This document shows positions 29,601 through 37,776 of a stretch of 64,000 nt of DNA, piece after piece. Position 1 is the first letter of the stretch. Each line of letters opens with the position of its first letter. The stretch is from Syntrophaceae bacterium UBA6109 (lineage in GTDB: Bacteria > Desulfobacterota > Syntrophia > Syntrophales > UBA6109): assembly GCA_002428445.1 (NCBI GenBank), contig DIWJ01000003.1, forward strand, positions 1,152-65,151, given 5' to 3'. Both the position numbers and the translations under genes were made by a program. Below the pieces are notes generated by a model. It ran no database searches and was not told where the DNA came from. It worked only from the letters and a program-made list of their open reading frames with translations.

Positions 29601-30793
29601 CCCTCAACTCGGAAAACGTGACGCGGATCGGCGACAAGACCCTGCTCTTCCCCTGCATCGATCCGCTGAGCTCGAAGCTGGTCGAGGCCGTGCTGATCCG
29701 CGAGGGGATCGACGCCCGCATGGCGCCGCTCCAGGAAAAGGCGATCCGCCGCGGGCTGCGCACGAATTCCGGACAGTGTCTTCCCGTCAACATCATCGCC
29801 CAGAGCTACATGGATTACATCGAGGAAACGCTTCTGGATCCCGGGCAGACCGCCGTCTGGATTTTTGACAGCCATGTCGCCTGCAACATCCGGATGTATC
29901 CGCAAATCATCAAGGGCCTGTTTGAAGCGGCCGGGAACGGCATGGAGAAGGTGGATGTCTATGTCGGGAAACTCAGCATGTCGGACATCTCCATGCAGGC
30001 GTCGATCGACGCGTACTTCGCCTACATGTTCGGCGGCATGCTGCGCAAGATCGGCTGCCGGATCCGGCCTTACGAAAAGGAAAAAGGGATGACAGACCGC
30101 GTCATCGCGCTGTCCCTGAACATCTTTTACAACACCCTGCTCGGCGGCAGGAACAAGGACGAAGACGTCGCCAAGGTCGTTCACCTCTTCCGCAGGATTG
30201 AAACGGTCCCGGGGCGGCGCCGGAAGGTGGCCGTCTTCGGCGACATGTATGCCCGCGACAACGACCTCTTCAACCAGAACCTTCTGCACTGCATTGAAGA
30301 GTACGGCGGCGAGGTGATCACGACCCCTTTCAATGAATTTGCGAAGATGATCGCCGACCCCTACATCCGGCGGTGGTTCCTGGAAGGCGAATTCATGGAT
30401 GCCTTTATGACGAAGACGATCATCGCACTCGTGAACCAGTTGGAGAAGAGCTATTACAAACTGTTCAACGAACTGCTGAACGAGCCGCCCCTGGATGCCG
30501 ATTTCGATTACGAAGAGGTCCTGAACGCTTTTCATGTCAAGGTGCAGCAGGCGGGCGAATCGATGGACAACCTGATCAAGATCGCGGCGCTCGTGCGGCA
30601 CCATCCCGACATTTCCCTTTTCGTGCAGACCAATCCCGCCTTTTGCTGCGCCGGCCTCGTCACGGAAGCCATGGTGCCGCGCATCGAGGAGTACACGGGC
30701 ATCCCCATTGTCTCGCTCAACTACGACGGCACCGGCAAGAACATCAATGACAAGATCCGGCCGTATCTCAAATTCCCGAGAAAGAGAGGATAG
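26621..30793 (+). CDS. CoA-substrate-specific enzyme activase, fused large form
   Basis: A 1390-residue fusion related to activators of 2-hydroxyacyl-CoA dehydratases and benzoyl-CoA reductases. Two ASKHA ATPase units are present (HILGIDVGSVALSLALV and AYLGIDVGSTSTKAILID), each with the cluster-binding CAAGTGSF motif. Then come a Cys cluster (CSLCRNNCKINKV), a DUF2229-type part and a dehydratase-subunit-like C-terminal half (NSGQCLPVNIIAQSYMDY, TNPAFCCAGLV). ATP hydrolysis likely drives low-potential electron transfer. It lies 30 bases behind the response regulator, possibly in one operon. The CoA substrate is unknown. Confidence 0.9.
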   Translation: MPHILGIDVGSVALSLALVDEKRTVVSSAYRFHRGAIRETLRSMMADLDIRRIGGVAMTLSGPDLLHSVTRYDIQIAIIAAARHYHRDVGSILFVGGENFGLITFNELGEYERYRANTSCAAGTGSFLDQQAKRLNLKSIETLSTIAFCNKENPPKIATRCAVFAKTDLIHAQQEGYSVGQISDGLCEGLARNVIDTLMPGQDVRTPLILAGGVSMNQAVVKHFQRLLKEEPVVGEFSHLYGAIGAALLHLEEAEPQPLSAGSWDELFIGGRKEKVYGYPPLRLERSEYPDFSSLDRYLYAPKKAVSGIEVDIHAQLQERQGAYLGIDVGSTSTKAILIDERRQPLISLYTQTSGQPVRAVQALFECIDDAAARAGCAFVFHGVATTGSGRKFIGRIVNADLMVDEITAHARAAYELDAETDTIIEIGGQDAKFTAMKNGMVTASVMNNVCAAGTGSFIEEQAQKLGVTLAEYADRAIGIPSPVSSDRCTVFMERDINNYLTEGYSVEEVLASVLHSVCENYLAKVAQEANIGEHVCFQGATARNRALVAAFEHRLRKPIFVSRFCHLTGALGGALILADNRMNCSTFRGLSLYREAIPVEHEVCSLCRNNCKINKVSVQGETVAFGFLCGRDYDTKKYVGPTRRQYDLLKERQKIFQTGPRANVVPNPVKVGIPNALYLAEEMPFWKKFFETLGVETVTSDDFKDAVKTGREISGAEFCAPMNAFFGHVRHLADRCDFIFLPVYIESRDAGAAPYRYYCYYTQYAVSLAAGIKRLRLRNRVIMPTMDRSFFQSKIELFMSLKPFLPASYWEIYHAYEAAQSFHSEAREKLKRIYEREGGGKKDVRVVLLGRPYTVLQQAMNKGIPDLFGNLHVKVFFQDMLPHAGADPAEIEPLLKRLHWNYAAQILNAAHFAARAEGLYPVFVTSFKCSPDSFAVEYFRRILDRYGKPYLILELDEHDSSVGYETRIEAALRSFRNHFTEKKLRAKPARSLPLNSENVTRIGDKTLLFPCIDPLSSKLVEAVLIREGIDARMAPLQEKAIRRGLRTNSGQCLPVNIIAQSYMDYIEETLLDPGQTAVWIFDSHVACNIRMYPQIIKGLFEAAGNGMEKVDVYVGKLSMSDISMQASIDAYFAYMFGGMLRKIGCRIRPYEKEKGMTDRVIALSLNIFYNTLLGGRNKDEDVAKVVHLFRRIETVPGRRRKVAVFGDMYARDNDLFNQNLLHCIEEYGGEVITTPFNEFAKMIADPYIRRWFLEGEFMDAFMTKTIIALVNQLEKSYYKLFNELLNEPPLDADFDYEEVLNAFHVKVQQAGESMDNLIKIAALVRHHPDISLFVQTNPAFCCAGLVTEAMVPRIEEYTGIPIVSLNYDGTGKNINDKIRPYLKFPRKRG

Positions 30794-30943
30794 CCGAGGC
30801 TCCCGCTGCCGGGGGAGGCCGGGAGGCCCTGAAGATTCATGGGCGGAACAAGGATGCCGCCGGTCCGGTCATCCTGGATGGAGAGATCCCGATTCCCGCG
30901 CAACAGGCGTGGTTTCGGAGAACCGGCGCCGTCAGTCCGGCCG

Positions 30944-31513
30944 TCAGGGCTTCGACTCCCGCTTCAGCCTCGTGAACTTCGAGCCTTCCAGCGACACGCC
31001 TGCCATCAGCCCCTTCTGGCCGAAGACAAATCCGACAATCGGCTGCTTGAGTGTTGTCGTGTCGATGGAGCCTTCCGCCCCGATCTTGATCAGGGCCACC
31101 GTACCGTCAACGCCCGCCTGCCAGTTTTCCCCGGTGCGGAATTTCTGCAAGGCCTCAGTGTTCATGAATACGAGGATGACGTCCTTCTGCTGCGCGCCGA
31201 TCTGCCAGCCGAAGGAACCGGAAACCATGTTGTAGTAATCGACGGTCTTCCCGTCGATGCGCAAGGCGCCTTCACCGTACTCGCCGCCGACGACGAACCC
31301 GGCCTGCATGACCTTCGGCAGGATGAGCATGCCCTTGGCGGCCTGGAGGAATTCATTGGCGCCCTTGACTTCCTTGACGAAGCGTTCCATGGCCACATCG
31401 ACGCTGACGTCGATTTCCCTCTCCGTCGCGGCATTGGCGGCGGGGAGCGGCAGCATCCCGACAACCAGGGTCAGGCATGCGAGAAAAAAAATTCTTGTGC
31501 CGGCTCGTTTCAT
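30944..31513 (-). CDS. SYLF-domain (Ysc84-like) exported protein
   Basis: A 189-residue protein with signal peptide (RIFFLACLTLVVGMLPLPAANA) and a SYLF lipid-binding domain: AKGMLILPKVMQAGFVVGGEYGEG, then MVSGSFGWQIGAQ and the C-terminal GVSLEGSKFTRL. Bacterial members bind phospholipid and are periplasmic. GGAGG lies nine bases before the ATG at 31513. A small inverted repeat sits upstream at 31585-31599. Confidence 0.88.
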   Translation of the reverse strand: MKRAGTRIFFLACLTLVVGMLPLPAANAATEREIDVSVDVAMERFVKEVKGANEFLQAAKGMLILPKVMQAGFVVGGEYGEGALRIDGKTVDYYNMVSGSFGWQIGAQQKDVILVFMNTEALQKFRTGENWQAGVDGTVALIKIGAEGSIDTTTLKQPIVGFVFGQKGLMAGVSLEGSKFTRLKRESKP

Positions 31514-31584
31514 CTCTTGATCCTCCCTTTGCAATAGTGAAAACGATTCTTCATCGGATTTCCTTCTGAACGGGCCTGACGAAC

Positions 31585-31599
31585 GTTCGAGACTCGAAC
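31585..31599. promoter_or_regulatory. Inverted repeat upstream of the SYLF gene
   Basis: GTTCGAG-A-CTCGAAC, perfect 7-base arms, about 72 bases before the SYLF start. It could be an operator, but no promoter boxes support it. Confidence 0.3.
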
Positions 31600-31881
31600 G
31601 CGTTTTCAGCGCGGTTGCCCTTCTTCTCTCTTACCATGCGGGATGGCCGCCGCAAAAACAATGGGAAATCATCGGGAGGCGATTGGTAGGTCATAACTAC
31701 TCCGCGGCGTGTCCGGGGGCTCCCGGCGCAGTTCATGCCCGTTCCGATCGGGGCAGCCGCTTCCCTTTTCTACCGGCGGTCCCTGTGGATCTGCTTCGGA
31801 TTGAACTTGTCCTTCGCCCTCGGTATCCATAAACTTCCCGGTGAATCCGGCATTCTGATGATACCGGAATTCCGGTTCTTT

Positions 31882-31996
31882 GAAGCTCTCCGGAGCGAGC
31901 TCCGGAGAATCTTCGATCCCCAAGGAAGGATCTTGAACATCATTCGCTCGCTTACCCCGCGGCAAGCCGCGGGGAATGCGCTCGCTGCCGGATTCA
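31882..31996 (-). repeat. Triple-hairpin repeat, copy A (reverse orientation)
   Basis: About 115 bp. On the minus strand it reads CCCCGCGG-CTTG-CCGCGGGG, then GATCC..GGGGATC, then CTCCGGAG-CTCG-CTCCGGAG, matching the copies at 36671 and 48232. It lies in the gene-free stretch 31514-32158, where nothing else is supported. The repeat itself is open in one frame, which creates spurious ORFs. Confidence 0.9.
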
Positions 31997-32158
31997 AGAA
32001 GATCGCATCCGTCCGCCGCCGGGAGGGGGGAATTCCGCAGGAGAATGTCGTGATTTTCGATTGCCGATCCCCGGCTTGCTTTTTTCCGCTTTTTTGCGTC
32101 TACTGGCATTCCAAATCAGAAAGAAAACAATGGGAGCAAATGCTTAAGGAGAGACTTT

Positions 32159-33058
32159 ATGGACAAGACCGCGGCTGCGGCTTCAGACCACGAAATCGGC
32201 ACGATTGGACTTTCGGACGGTTACACCTCTCATTATCGCCTGTGGGGCCCCCCCTCCGGCAAAGACGTGATCATCATGCTTCATGGCGGAATGAGCCACT
32301 CGGAATGGCAGGCGCCGCTGGCCCGGGCGATCCGCTCCCGGTCGGACCTGTCGTTTGTCGCGACGGACAGACGCGGGTGCGGCCTCAACACGGCGGATCG
32401 GGGCGATCTGAAGTCGGCGGACATCATGTTCGATGACGTGGTCCGGCAGGCGGCCTTCTTCAAGAAGTCCTTCAGCCGTGTTCATCTGGCGGGTTGGTGC
32501 CAGGGATGCCAGTTCGCCGTACCCGCGGCCCTTCAGATCAAGGGCCGAAACATCATTTCCAGCCTCATCCTGATGACGCCGGGCTTCTTCTGGAGCGAGC
32601 GTTTCAGCGCGATGCAGACGGTCGCCACGGAATATCTGTTTGCATTTCTGGCGGAATTCAAGATCGAACTGGATCCCAACAAATCCTTCCTGCCGATTCC
32701 CATGGTTCCCGGGGATTTCACGTCCGTTCAGGAATGGCTTGACTACATTGCACACGACGATCTGAAAACCACGCGGGTATGCCTGAACACCGCCGCAATC
32801 ATGGAATTTGCCAAGAACAAATCCGCCGCGGACATCCTGGAGATCGATATCCCGACCCTCCTGATCCTGGCCGAAAGAGACCGCATCGTCGACAGCCGGA
32901 AGATTGAAGACCATATGAAGGGGGTCTTGAAGAAGTGCGGGCAAAGCCGGATGGTGCGGTACGATACGGATCATGCCGTTCATTTTGAGAAGGCGGACGA
33001 CCTTGCGGGAGAGATTTTGGAGTTTGTCAGGAAGATCGATGCCCCGCCGAGAGGCTGA
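32159..33058 (+). CDS. Alpha/beta hydrolase with a cysteine in the nucleophile elbow
   Basis: A 299-residue cytoplasmic alpha/beta-hydrolase-fold protein. Oxyanion region IIMLHGGMSHSEWQ, nucleophile elbow LAGWCQGCQFA with Cys114 where Ser is usual, acid in LLILAERDRIVDS, and His in TDHAVHFEKADD. A Cys nucleophile is known in dienelactone hydrolase, but the overall sequence is not that family. AAGGAGAGACTTT precedes the ATG. An aldo/keto reductase follows closely, so they may share a substrate. Confidence 0.85.
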   Translation: MDKTAAAASDHEIGTIGLSDGYTSHYRLWGPPSGKDVIIMLHGGMSHSEWQAPLARAIRSRSDLSFVATDRRGCGLNTADRGDLKSADIMFDDVVRQAAFFKKSFSRVHLAGWCQGCQFAVPAALQIKGRNIISSLILMTPGFFWSERFSAMQTVATEYLFAFLAEFKIELDPNKSFLPIPMVPGDFTSVQEWLDYIAHDDLKTTRVCLNTAAIMEFAKNKSAADILEIDIPTLLILAERDRIVDSRKIEDHMKGVLKKCGQSRMVRYDTDHAVHFEKADDLAGEILEFVRKIDAPPRG

Positions 33059-33086
33059 CAAGACGATTCCGGCAGAGAGGTACGTC

Positions 33087-34046
33087 GTGAGCAACCAGAA
33101 AAATGTCCCGGCCATCATCTTCGGAACCATGACTTTCGGAAAGCAGGTCGATGAAAAGACCGCGGATCGGATGGTGGCCCTGTTTCTCGAAAAGGGCCAT
33201 GTCCAGCTGGATACCGCCCATACCTACGCGGACGGGCTGTCGGAGGAGATCCTCGGGAGAATCCTCACCCCGTCCCGGCGCCGGAAAGTCTATCTGGCCA
33301 CCAAAGTGAACCCCGGGAAGGGTGGAGGGCTGGCGCCCGAACAGCTGACAAAGCAGCTGGAACTCTCCCTCAGGAGGTTGAATGCCGATTCCGTCGACCT
33401 CCTTTACCTCCATGCCCCCGATCCCCGGACACCCATAGAGGAGACGCTCGATTGCTGTGACAGACTCTTCAGACAGTCGAAATTCAGAGAGCTCGGGTTG
33501 AGCAACTACGCCTCCTGGCAGGTCATCGATATCTGGCGTCTCTGTGAACAGAGGGGATGGATGCGCCCGGCCGTCTACCAAGGCATGTACAATGCAATCA
33601 CCCGCGACGTGGAGAGGGAGCTTTTCCCGGCCCTGCGGAGGGCGGGGATGAGATTCTGCGCGTACAATCCGCTTGCGGGGGGTTTTCTCACCGGCAAGTA
33701 TTCGCTTCCGGAGACCAAACCTTCGGCGGGCCGGTTCGTCCTGCTGGCCAATTACATGGATCGATACTGGCGGGGAAGCTCTTTCAAGGCACTGGAGATC
33801 GTTCGCCGGGCTTGCGGCGAGAAGGGATTGACGGTGACCGAGGGCGCGCTTCGCTGGCTGATCGTTCATTCCCTCCTGAACGGGGCGGGAGGGGACGGCA
33901 TCATCATCGGCGCATCCGGACTGGAGCAGTTCGAGGAGAATCTGAAGAGTTGCGGCGAGAAGGAACTGCCCGGCGATTTGATCGCCGCCTTCGATCAGGC
34001 CTGGGAAATCGTCCGTCCCGAATGTCCCAGGTACTTCCGGCCGTAA
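33087..34046 (+). CDS. Aldo/keto reductase (AKR7-like)
   Basis: About 319 residues of NADPH-dependent carbonyl reductase in a TIM barrel: IIFGTMTFGKQ, catalytic Tyr in LDTAHTYADGLSE, Lys in VYLATKVNPG, and His in DLLYLHAPDPRTPIEETL. The sequence most resembles aflatoxin-aldehyde-reductase types. The GTG at 33087 after AGAGAGG fits the family N-terminus; an ATG at 33039 that overlaps the hydrolase is the alternative. Cytoplasmic; the substrate is unknown but may be shared with the hydrolase. Confidence 0.9.
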   Translation: MSNQKNVPAIIFGTMTFGKQVDEKTADRMVALFLEKGHVQLDTAHTYADGLSEEILGRILTPSRRRKVYLATKVNPGKGGGLAPEQLTKQLELSLRRLNADSVDLLYLHAPDPRTPIEETLDCCDRLFRQSKFRELGLSNYASWQVIDIWRLCEQRGWMRPAVYQGMYNAITRDVERELFPALRRAGMRFCAYNPLAGGFLTGKYSLPETKPSAGRFVLLANYMDRYWRGSSFKALEIVRRACGEKGLTVTEGALRWLIVHSLLNGAGGDGIIIGASGLEQFEENLKSCGEKELPGDLIAAFDQAWEIVRPECPRYFRP

Positions 34047-34093
34047 GCCCGCGGCGGGCCGGGTGCCGGCACCCTGTATGCCTGTCGAGGGCT

Positions 34094-34594
34094 TCAGGCC
34101 TTTTCAAGGACCCGGCCGTAGACGATGCGGCTGAATCTCATGGCCGCCTTCTGTATCGATTCGATTTCAGCAAGCGAAAATTTCAATCCCGCATCGCTTT
34201 TTTCCGCCGTCACCGAGAAACCGTTTGAGGCATTGTACACGTGCATCCTGTCCGAGGGGGGAAATTTGCCCTCCGGCCTGTTTGCGTATTCGGGCGTCGT
34301 CGTATCGGCAAGCCCGTCGATGGAGGAGATGACGATGGTATACCCCTTTCCTCTCAGCAGGGCGATCAATGCGCCAAGCAGGTCGGAGACTTTCTTGTAG
34401 GGACACAGTTCCTGCAGGGTAAACCAGAGAGTGATCTTCTTGTGCTTTACCCCGGCGGACATGTCCGGATCGGAATGCATTTCGCTGATGCTGCCGAGAT
34501 CTTCCAATCTTCGATCAAGATCCCCGTAAAAACGGATTCCAAAGGCATCGGCCTTTTCACCGCTCGTGCCGAACTTCATTTTCAGTACCTTCAT
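34094..34594 (-). CDS. Conserved hypothetical protein
   Basis: A 166-residue soluble protein, MKVLKMKFGTSGEKADAFGIRF onward, with mixed alpha/beta character and two segments that look like beta strands (YTIVISSIDG, KKITLWFTL). GGGAGGCGCT before the ATG supports the start. I do not recognise a family or catalytic motif. It is convergent with the aldo/keto reductase gene and separated from it by a GC-rich hairpin near 34060-34073. Confidence 0.7.
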   Translation of the reverse strand: MKVLKMKFGTSGEKADAFGIRFYGDLDRRLEDLGSISEMHSDPDMSAGVKHKKITLWFTLQELCPYKKVSDLLGALIALLRGKGYTIVISSIDGLADTTTPEYANRPEGKFPPSDRMHVYNASNGFSVTAEKSDAGLKFSLAEIESIQKAAMRFSRIVYGRVLEKA

Positions 34595-34685
34595 AGCGCC
34601 TCCCGCCTCCGCCCGACTGCGGCATCGGCAAAAACCTTTCGTTCCTGAAGATAGAGATAACGGCCCTGCCTGTCAATGCCGAACA

Positions 34686-35861
34686 CTATTTGAAAAGCGG
34701 CCTCAGGCCGATCCCGGTCCAGCCTTGAAGATCCCGAACATGAAGCCAGATCTTCAGCTCCTTCGGGACGGCCACGATCGTGTAGTAGGTCTTCAGCCCG
34801 CTGTCTTCATGAAAGGAGGGGCCGCCCTTGGGAATCGTGGCGTCAAAGAACTCCATCATCTTCCCGGCGTCGATCTTCCCCTTGAATTTCCTGCCCAGGT
34901 CCAGGAGATTGGATTGTCTTTCACGGGAAAATCCCGCCGCTTTGCCCGCCGGGATGTCGCGTGTCGTCTGCCACGTGGGAGCGAGAAAGTGGTTCGAAGA
35001 GGCGACCAGCCCCTTTTCGTCATCGACCCTCCGGCGGTAATCGAAGGTCCCCCACTCATAGCAGTAACCCTGTTTCGCGTCGGCGACGTTGATGATCAGC
35101 CCGCCCTCCGAGCGGACCGCATCGAAAAAGGCGTCGACCTGGTTCAGCGACGTCGAATCGAGCATCATCGACATCAGGGCGGAGTTGGCATTGAGCCGGT
35201 TCTTGGCTCTGTTGGGATCGGACATGGCTCCATTCTGGAGCTCGTAAAAGAGCCCCGAAGAGTTGATGGCGGACTGCCAGGTAATCTGGCCGATATAATT
35301 GATGTCCGCTACCCCCTGCCCGGAACCGGTCGGGTTGAAGACCGCCACGGTCAGAAACTTCTGATAAGGCTCGAGGTCTTTCGTGCCGAGATCCCAGTTG
35401 CGGCCCGCGACCGCCGCCCCGTCCTTTGTATAGTCTCCCCAGGCGATGAGGCCCGAACAGCTTCCCGTGACGATCGGAATGAGCGCCTGGCAGGCGATGA
35501 TCTGCCTGTCCGCACCCAGTCCGGATGTTTCGCCCATGCCCCTGACCCACTCCCGGACGTAGAAGGGGGCCTTCGCCAGCCCGGTCTTCATCTCCGCCAG
35601 CACTTCATCATAGGGGGCCTTGGGCGTCCCGATGCCGGTCTGCTTGATCGCCATTTCATAGAATTCCGTCAGCTCGTTCTTCAGGAGCGATCCATATTGC
35701 CGCCCCATCTGGTGGAAATTCCCTTTCATCACGACCACATTGATCTTGTCGGCCTTGAAGAGGCTCCCTCCTTCGAACTTCGAGACGAATTTCACTCCCT
35801 CCGCATGAGCCGTGGCGGCCAGGAGACTAAGAAGCAGCATGGAGCCGATCAGCCTTTTCAT
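34686..35861 (-). CDS. C45-family Ntn-hydrolase-like protein, exported (paralogue 1)
   Basis: A 391-residue protein with a signal peptide (MKRLIGSMLLLSLLAATAHA). The body matches acyl-coenzyme A:6-APA acyltransferase-type Ntn hydrolases: FHQMGRQYGSLL near residue 50, then the likely self-processing nucleophile Cys135 in VTGSCSGLIAWGDYT, then GRNWD. The enzyme would cleave itself before Cys135 and hydrolyse an amide. A second gene of this type is at 56346-57554. AAGGAG precedes the ATG at 35861; a damaged repeat copy lies immediately upstream. Confidence 0.85.
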   Translation of the reverse strand: MKRLIGSMLLLSLLAATAHAEGVKFVSKFEGGSLFKADKINVVVMKGNFHQMGRQYGSLLKNELTEFYEMAIKQTGIGTPKAPYDEVLAEMKTGLAKAPFYVREWVRGMGETSGLGADRQIIACQALIPIVTGSCSGLIAWGDYTKDGAAVAGRNWDLGTKDLEPYQKFLTVAVFNPTGSGQGVADINYIGQITWQSAINSSGLFYELQNGAMSDPNRAKNRLNANSALMSMMLDSTSLNQVDAFFDAVRSEGGLIINVADAKQGYCYEWGTFDYRRRVDDEKGLVASSNHFLAPTWQTTRDIPAGKAAGFSRERQSNLLDLGRKFKGKIDAGKMMEFFDATIPKGGPSFHEDSGLKTYYTIVAVPKELKIWLHVRDLQGWTGIGLRPLFK

Positions 35862-35873
35862 TTTTTTCTCCTT

Positions 35874-35961
35874 CAATCCGGCAGTGCTCGCATTCCCGCG
35901 GCTTGCCGCGGGGAATGCGAGCGAAAGATGTTCAAAATCCCTTCCTCGGGGAGCTTCCCTT
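35874..35961 (+). repeat. Triple-hairpin repeat, copy B (degenerate)
   Basis: Begins TTCAATCCGGCAGTGCTCGC and keeps the first hairpin around CTTG (CCGCGG..CCGCGG) and the GTTCAA..ATCCCTTCC part, but lacks the CTCCGGAG hairpin. It lies just upstream of the C45 gene. Confidence 0.7.
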
Positions 35962-36085
35962 TCTTGCGGCGACGGGGCCGCCATCGCTGTCCGAACCCCT
36001 CAGACGGGGACATCCGGAAAGGGGGTGAATTCCTGGCAGGGATCAACGTATCGAGGGGATGCATGGGCAGACAACAGTTTTGCAT

Positions 36086-36138
36086 CCGGCGGTTTCGGGA
36101 GGCGCTTCATTCCCTGAAGGCGCTCCTGAAACCGCCGG
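36086..36138. terminator. Long hairpin behind the Sec-containing CMD gene
   Basis: CCGGCGGTTTC (36086-36096) pairs exactly with GAAACCGCCGG (36128-36138), and a second partial stem lies inside. It begins 27 bases after the CMD-like gene's stop on the minus strand. No T tract, so it may be a 3'-end stabiliser rather than a true terminator. Confidence 0.45.
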
Positions 36139-36164
36139 TTGTATCGCGATTCGTTCAAAGTTTT

Positions 36165-36467
36165 CTAAATCAGCGAGCTCAGACCATTGGTTTCCGGCTC
36201 TGACTTCTTGGATGCCCTTCGGGCCATCGCACGGATTGTTCCGGCCCCCACGGAAGCCGCCAATTGGATGGTTTCCGCCAGTTCTTCTTCGGTGATGCCC
36301 ATCTTCCTTGCACCTGCAAGGTTGCTTTCCGCTCAAGGTTCGCAGCGCATGGCCAGGACAAGCGCGATGTGCATGAGCTTCTTCGTCTTGGCGTCCAGCA
36401 CCCCGTCCTGATGGGCGCTCTGGAAGAAATCCACAAAAGCCTCTTTGGTGTGTTTGGTCAGATCCAT
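36165..36467 (-). CDS. Carboxymuconolactone-decarboxylase/AhpD-like selenoprotein (CxxU)
   Basis: A 100-residue protein read through an in-frame TGA at 36333-36335 as selenocysteine 45. Before it: MDLTKHTKEAFVDFF..KTKKLMHIALVLAMRCEP. After it in the same frame: AESNLAGARKMGITEEELAE, the usual continuation of the CMD fold. TGA replaces the second cysteine of the AhpD-type CxxC redox site, giving C42-E-P-U45. CCTTGC-AGGT-GCAAGG begins 11 bases after the TGA, a fitting bacterial SECIS. GGAGG precedes the ATG at 36467; stop TAG at 36165. Likely a thiol/selenol peroxidase or reductase. Confidence 0.85.
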
Positions 36468-36670
36468 GAATTTGTCCTCCGACTTGTCTCGATTCGGGCC
36501 GGTATCCCGATGGGGCCCTGAAAAAAGAATACGGGGGCGGCCCTCTCTTGTCAATGGGATTTGGCCCATGGGATTTGGCCCGTCCCTCCGCCGGCGCCCG
36601 GGACCGGGGGTGTCGCAGGTGGATGAGCCTTCCCGGTTCCGGCTTCAGTATGCGACGCTGCGCTTGCCCT

Positions 36671-36786
36671 TGAATCCGGCAGCGAGCGCATTCCCCGCGG
36701 CTTGCCGCGGGGTGAGCGAGCGAATGGTGTTCAAGATCCCTTCCTTGGGGATCGAAGATTCTCCGGAGCTTGCTCCGGAGAGCTTC
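36671..36786 (+). repeat. Triple-hairpin repeat, copy C (complete)
   Basis: Hairpin 1 CCCCGCGG-CTTG-CCGCGGGG at 36693-36712; hairpin 2 from GATCCC and GGGATC around 36736-36753; hairpin 3 CTCCGGAG-CTTG-CTCCGGAG at 36761-36780. It differs from copy D by only a few bases. It lies between the CMD-like and cupin genes. Confidence 0.92.
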
Positions 36787-36838
36787 ATTTCCCCATACCC
36801 GCGTTTTTCAGGCCCGTCCGCTTGAACGAAGCGATGCG

Positions 36839-37210
36839 TCAGACCGATTTGGAAAACGGGACGCCGGGGTCGGGCAGGGGAGTATTGAAAGCCAGGTGAA
36901 CGGTCGGGACGCTGCCGCCGTTCCAGTTGCGGTGCTTCACCCCGGCGGGAAAGATGATCAGCGAACCGGGCGGGCATTGGTACTCCTTCCCTTCGATCTC
37001 GATGCTCATGTTCCCGCTGAGGATGTAAAAGATCTGATCGACGTCGTGGACATGGGAACCCGCCGGCGAGCCTCCCCCCGGCGGCGTCTTGATGCAATTG
37101 ATCGTACAGGTCTTGGCGCCCGACGTATGATCAAACAGCTTCTGAGTCAACCGCTCATCCGGGCCGCTCTTATCGATGGCGGCAAAATCGACCTTGCGCA
37201 CATATTCCAT
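36839..37210 (-). CDS. Cupin-domain protein
   Basis: A 123-residue single cupin barrel: GSHVHDVDQIFYILSGNMSIEIEG holds the first metal motif (G.H.H...E-like), and PPGSLIIFPAGVKHRNWNG the second with His. Such small cupins bind a metal and either catalyse a simple reaction or sense a ligand. TCGGAGGG precedes the ATG at 37210. It follows the hotdog thioesterase on the same strand with 24 bases between them, so the two are likely cotranscribed. Confidence 0.85.
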   Translation of the reverse strand: MEYVRKVDFAAIDKSGPDERLTQKLFDHTSGAKTCTINCIKTPPGGGSPAGSHVHDVDQIFYILSGNMSIEIEGKEYQCPPGSLIIFPAGVKHRNWNGGSVPTVHLAFNTPLPDPGVPFSKSV

Positions 37211-37234
37211 GGAATTCACCCTCCGAATGTCACT

Positions 37235-37699
37235 TCAGATAAGATTCGCTTTCGGCCACAGGATCATCTGCGTACAGCGAAAAAGGGCGATGGGCCGGCC
37301 GGAGGCCTCGCCGGTCACGACTGCGTCCCACACCTGGGTGGTGCGCCCCGCGTGTTTCAGCTGCGCCTCGCAGGCGATCGCCTCTCCCTTCTGCGCGGTC
37401 CCCAGAAAGTTGAGCTTCAATTCAATGGTTGCAAAGTTGACCGCTCCCTCCGGCAGATGGGCGATGGTGGCATATCCGCAAGTCGTATCCGCCAGACCCG
37501 TGACGCTGGCGGCATGCAGGAAGCCGTTCGGCGCCATGAGCTCCTGGCGCGCCATCATGCGGTTTCTCAATCTTCCGGGTTCCACCGACACGACTTCGAT
37601 GCCCATGAGCCCCGGCAGATATCCCTTCGCTCTTGCCTGCAGTTTTTCGACTGTCACGTCCGGCCGAAGCATCGGCGCCTTCTCCATTTCACTTCGCAT
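37235..37699 (-). CDS. PaaI-like hotdog-fold thioesterase
   Basis: A 154-residue hotdog protein: GYLPGLMGIEVVSVEPGRL, MAPNGFLHAASVTGLADTTCGYA (the PaaI helix and catalytic region, N-G-x-L-H-A), and FATIELKLNFLGTAQKGEAI. It hydrolyses acyl- or aryl-CoA thioesters. Start at 37699 (MRSEMEKAP) has GAGG upstream. First gene of a two-gene operon with the cupin, divergent from the MFS transporter. Confidence 0.88.
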   Translation of the reverse strand: MRSEMEKAPMLRPDVTVEKLQARAKGYLPGLMGIEVVSVEPGRLRNRMMARQELMAPNGFLHAASVTGLADTTCGYATIAHLPEGAVNFATIELKLNFLGTAQKGEAIACEAQLKHAGRTTQVWDAVVTGEASGRPIALFRCTQMILWPKANLI

Positions 37700-37776
37700 C
37701 AGGGTTCCTCTTTCCCGTTCCAGACTGTACGGCCCCCAACAAGGGCTTGCTTTTCGATACGAGGTGAGGCTAAGAG

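Noticed and set aside
28136..30604. Minus-strand frame of 822 codons
   Set aside because: Antisense to the CoA-dehydratase activase with the biased composition of a shadow frame.
31669..32109. Minus-strand 146-codon hypothetical gene
   Set aside because: Its central third is the triple-hairpin repeat read through; no start signal or family-like sequence.
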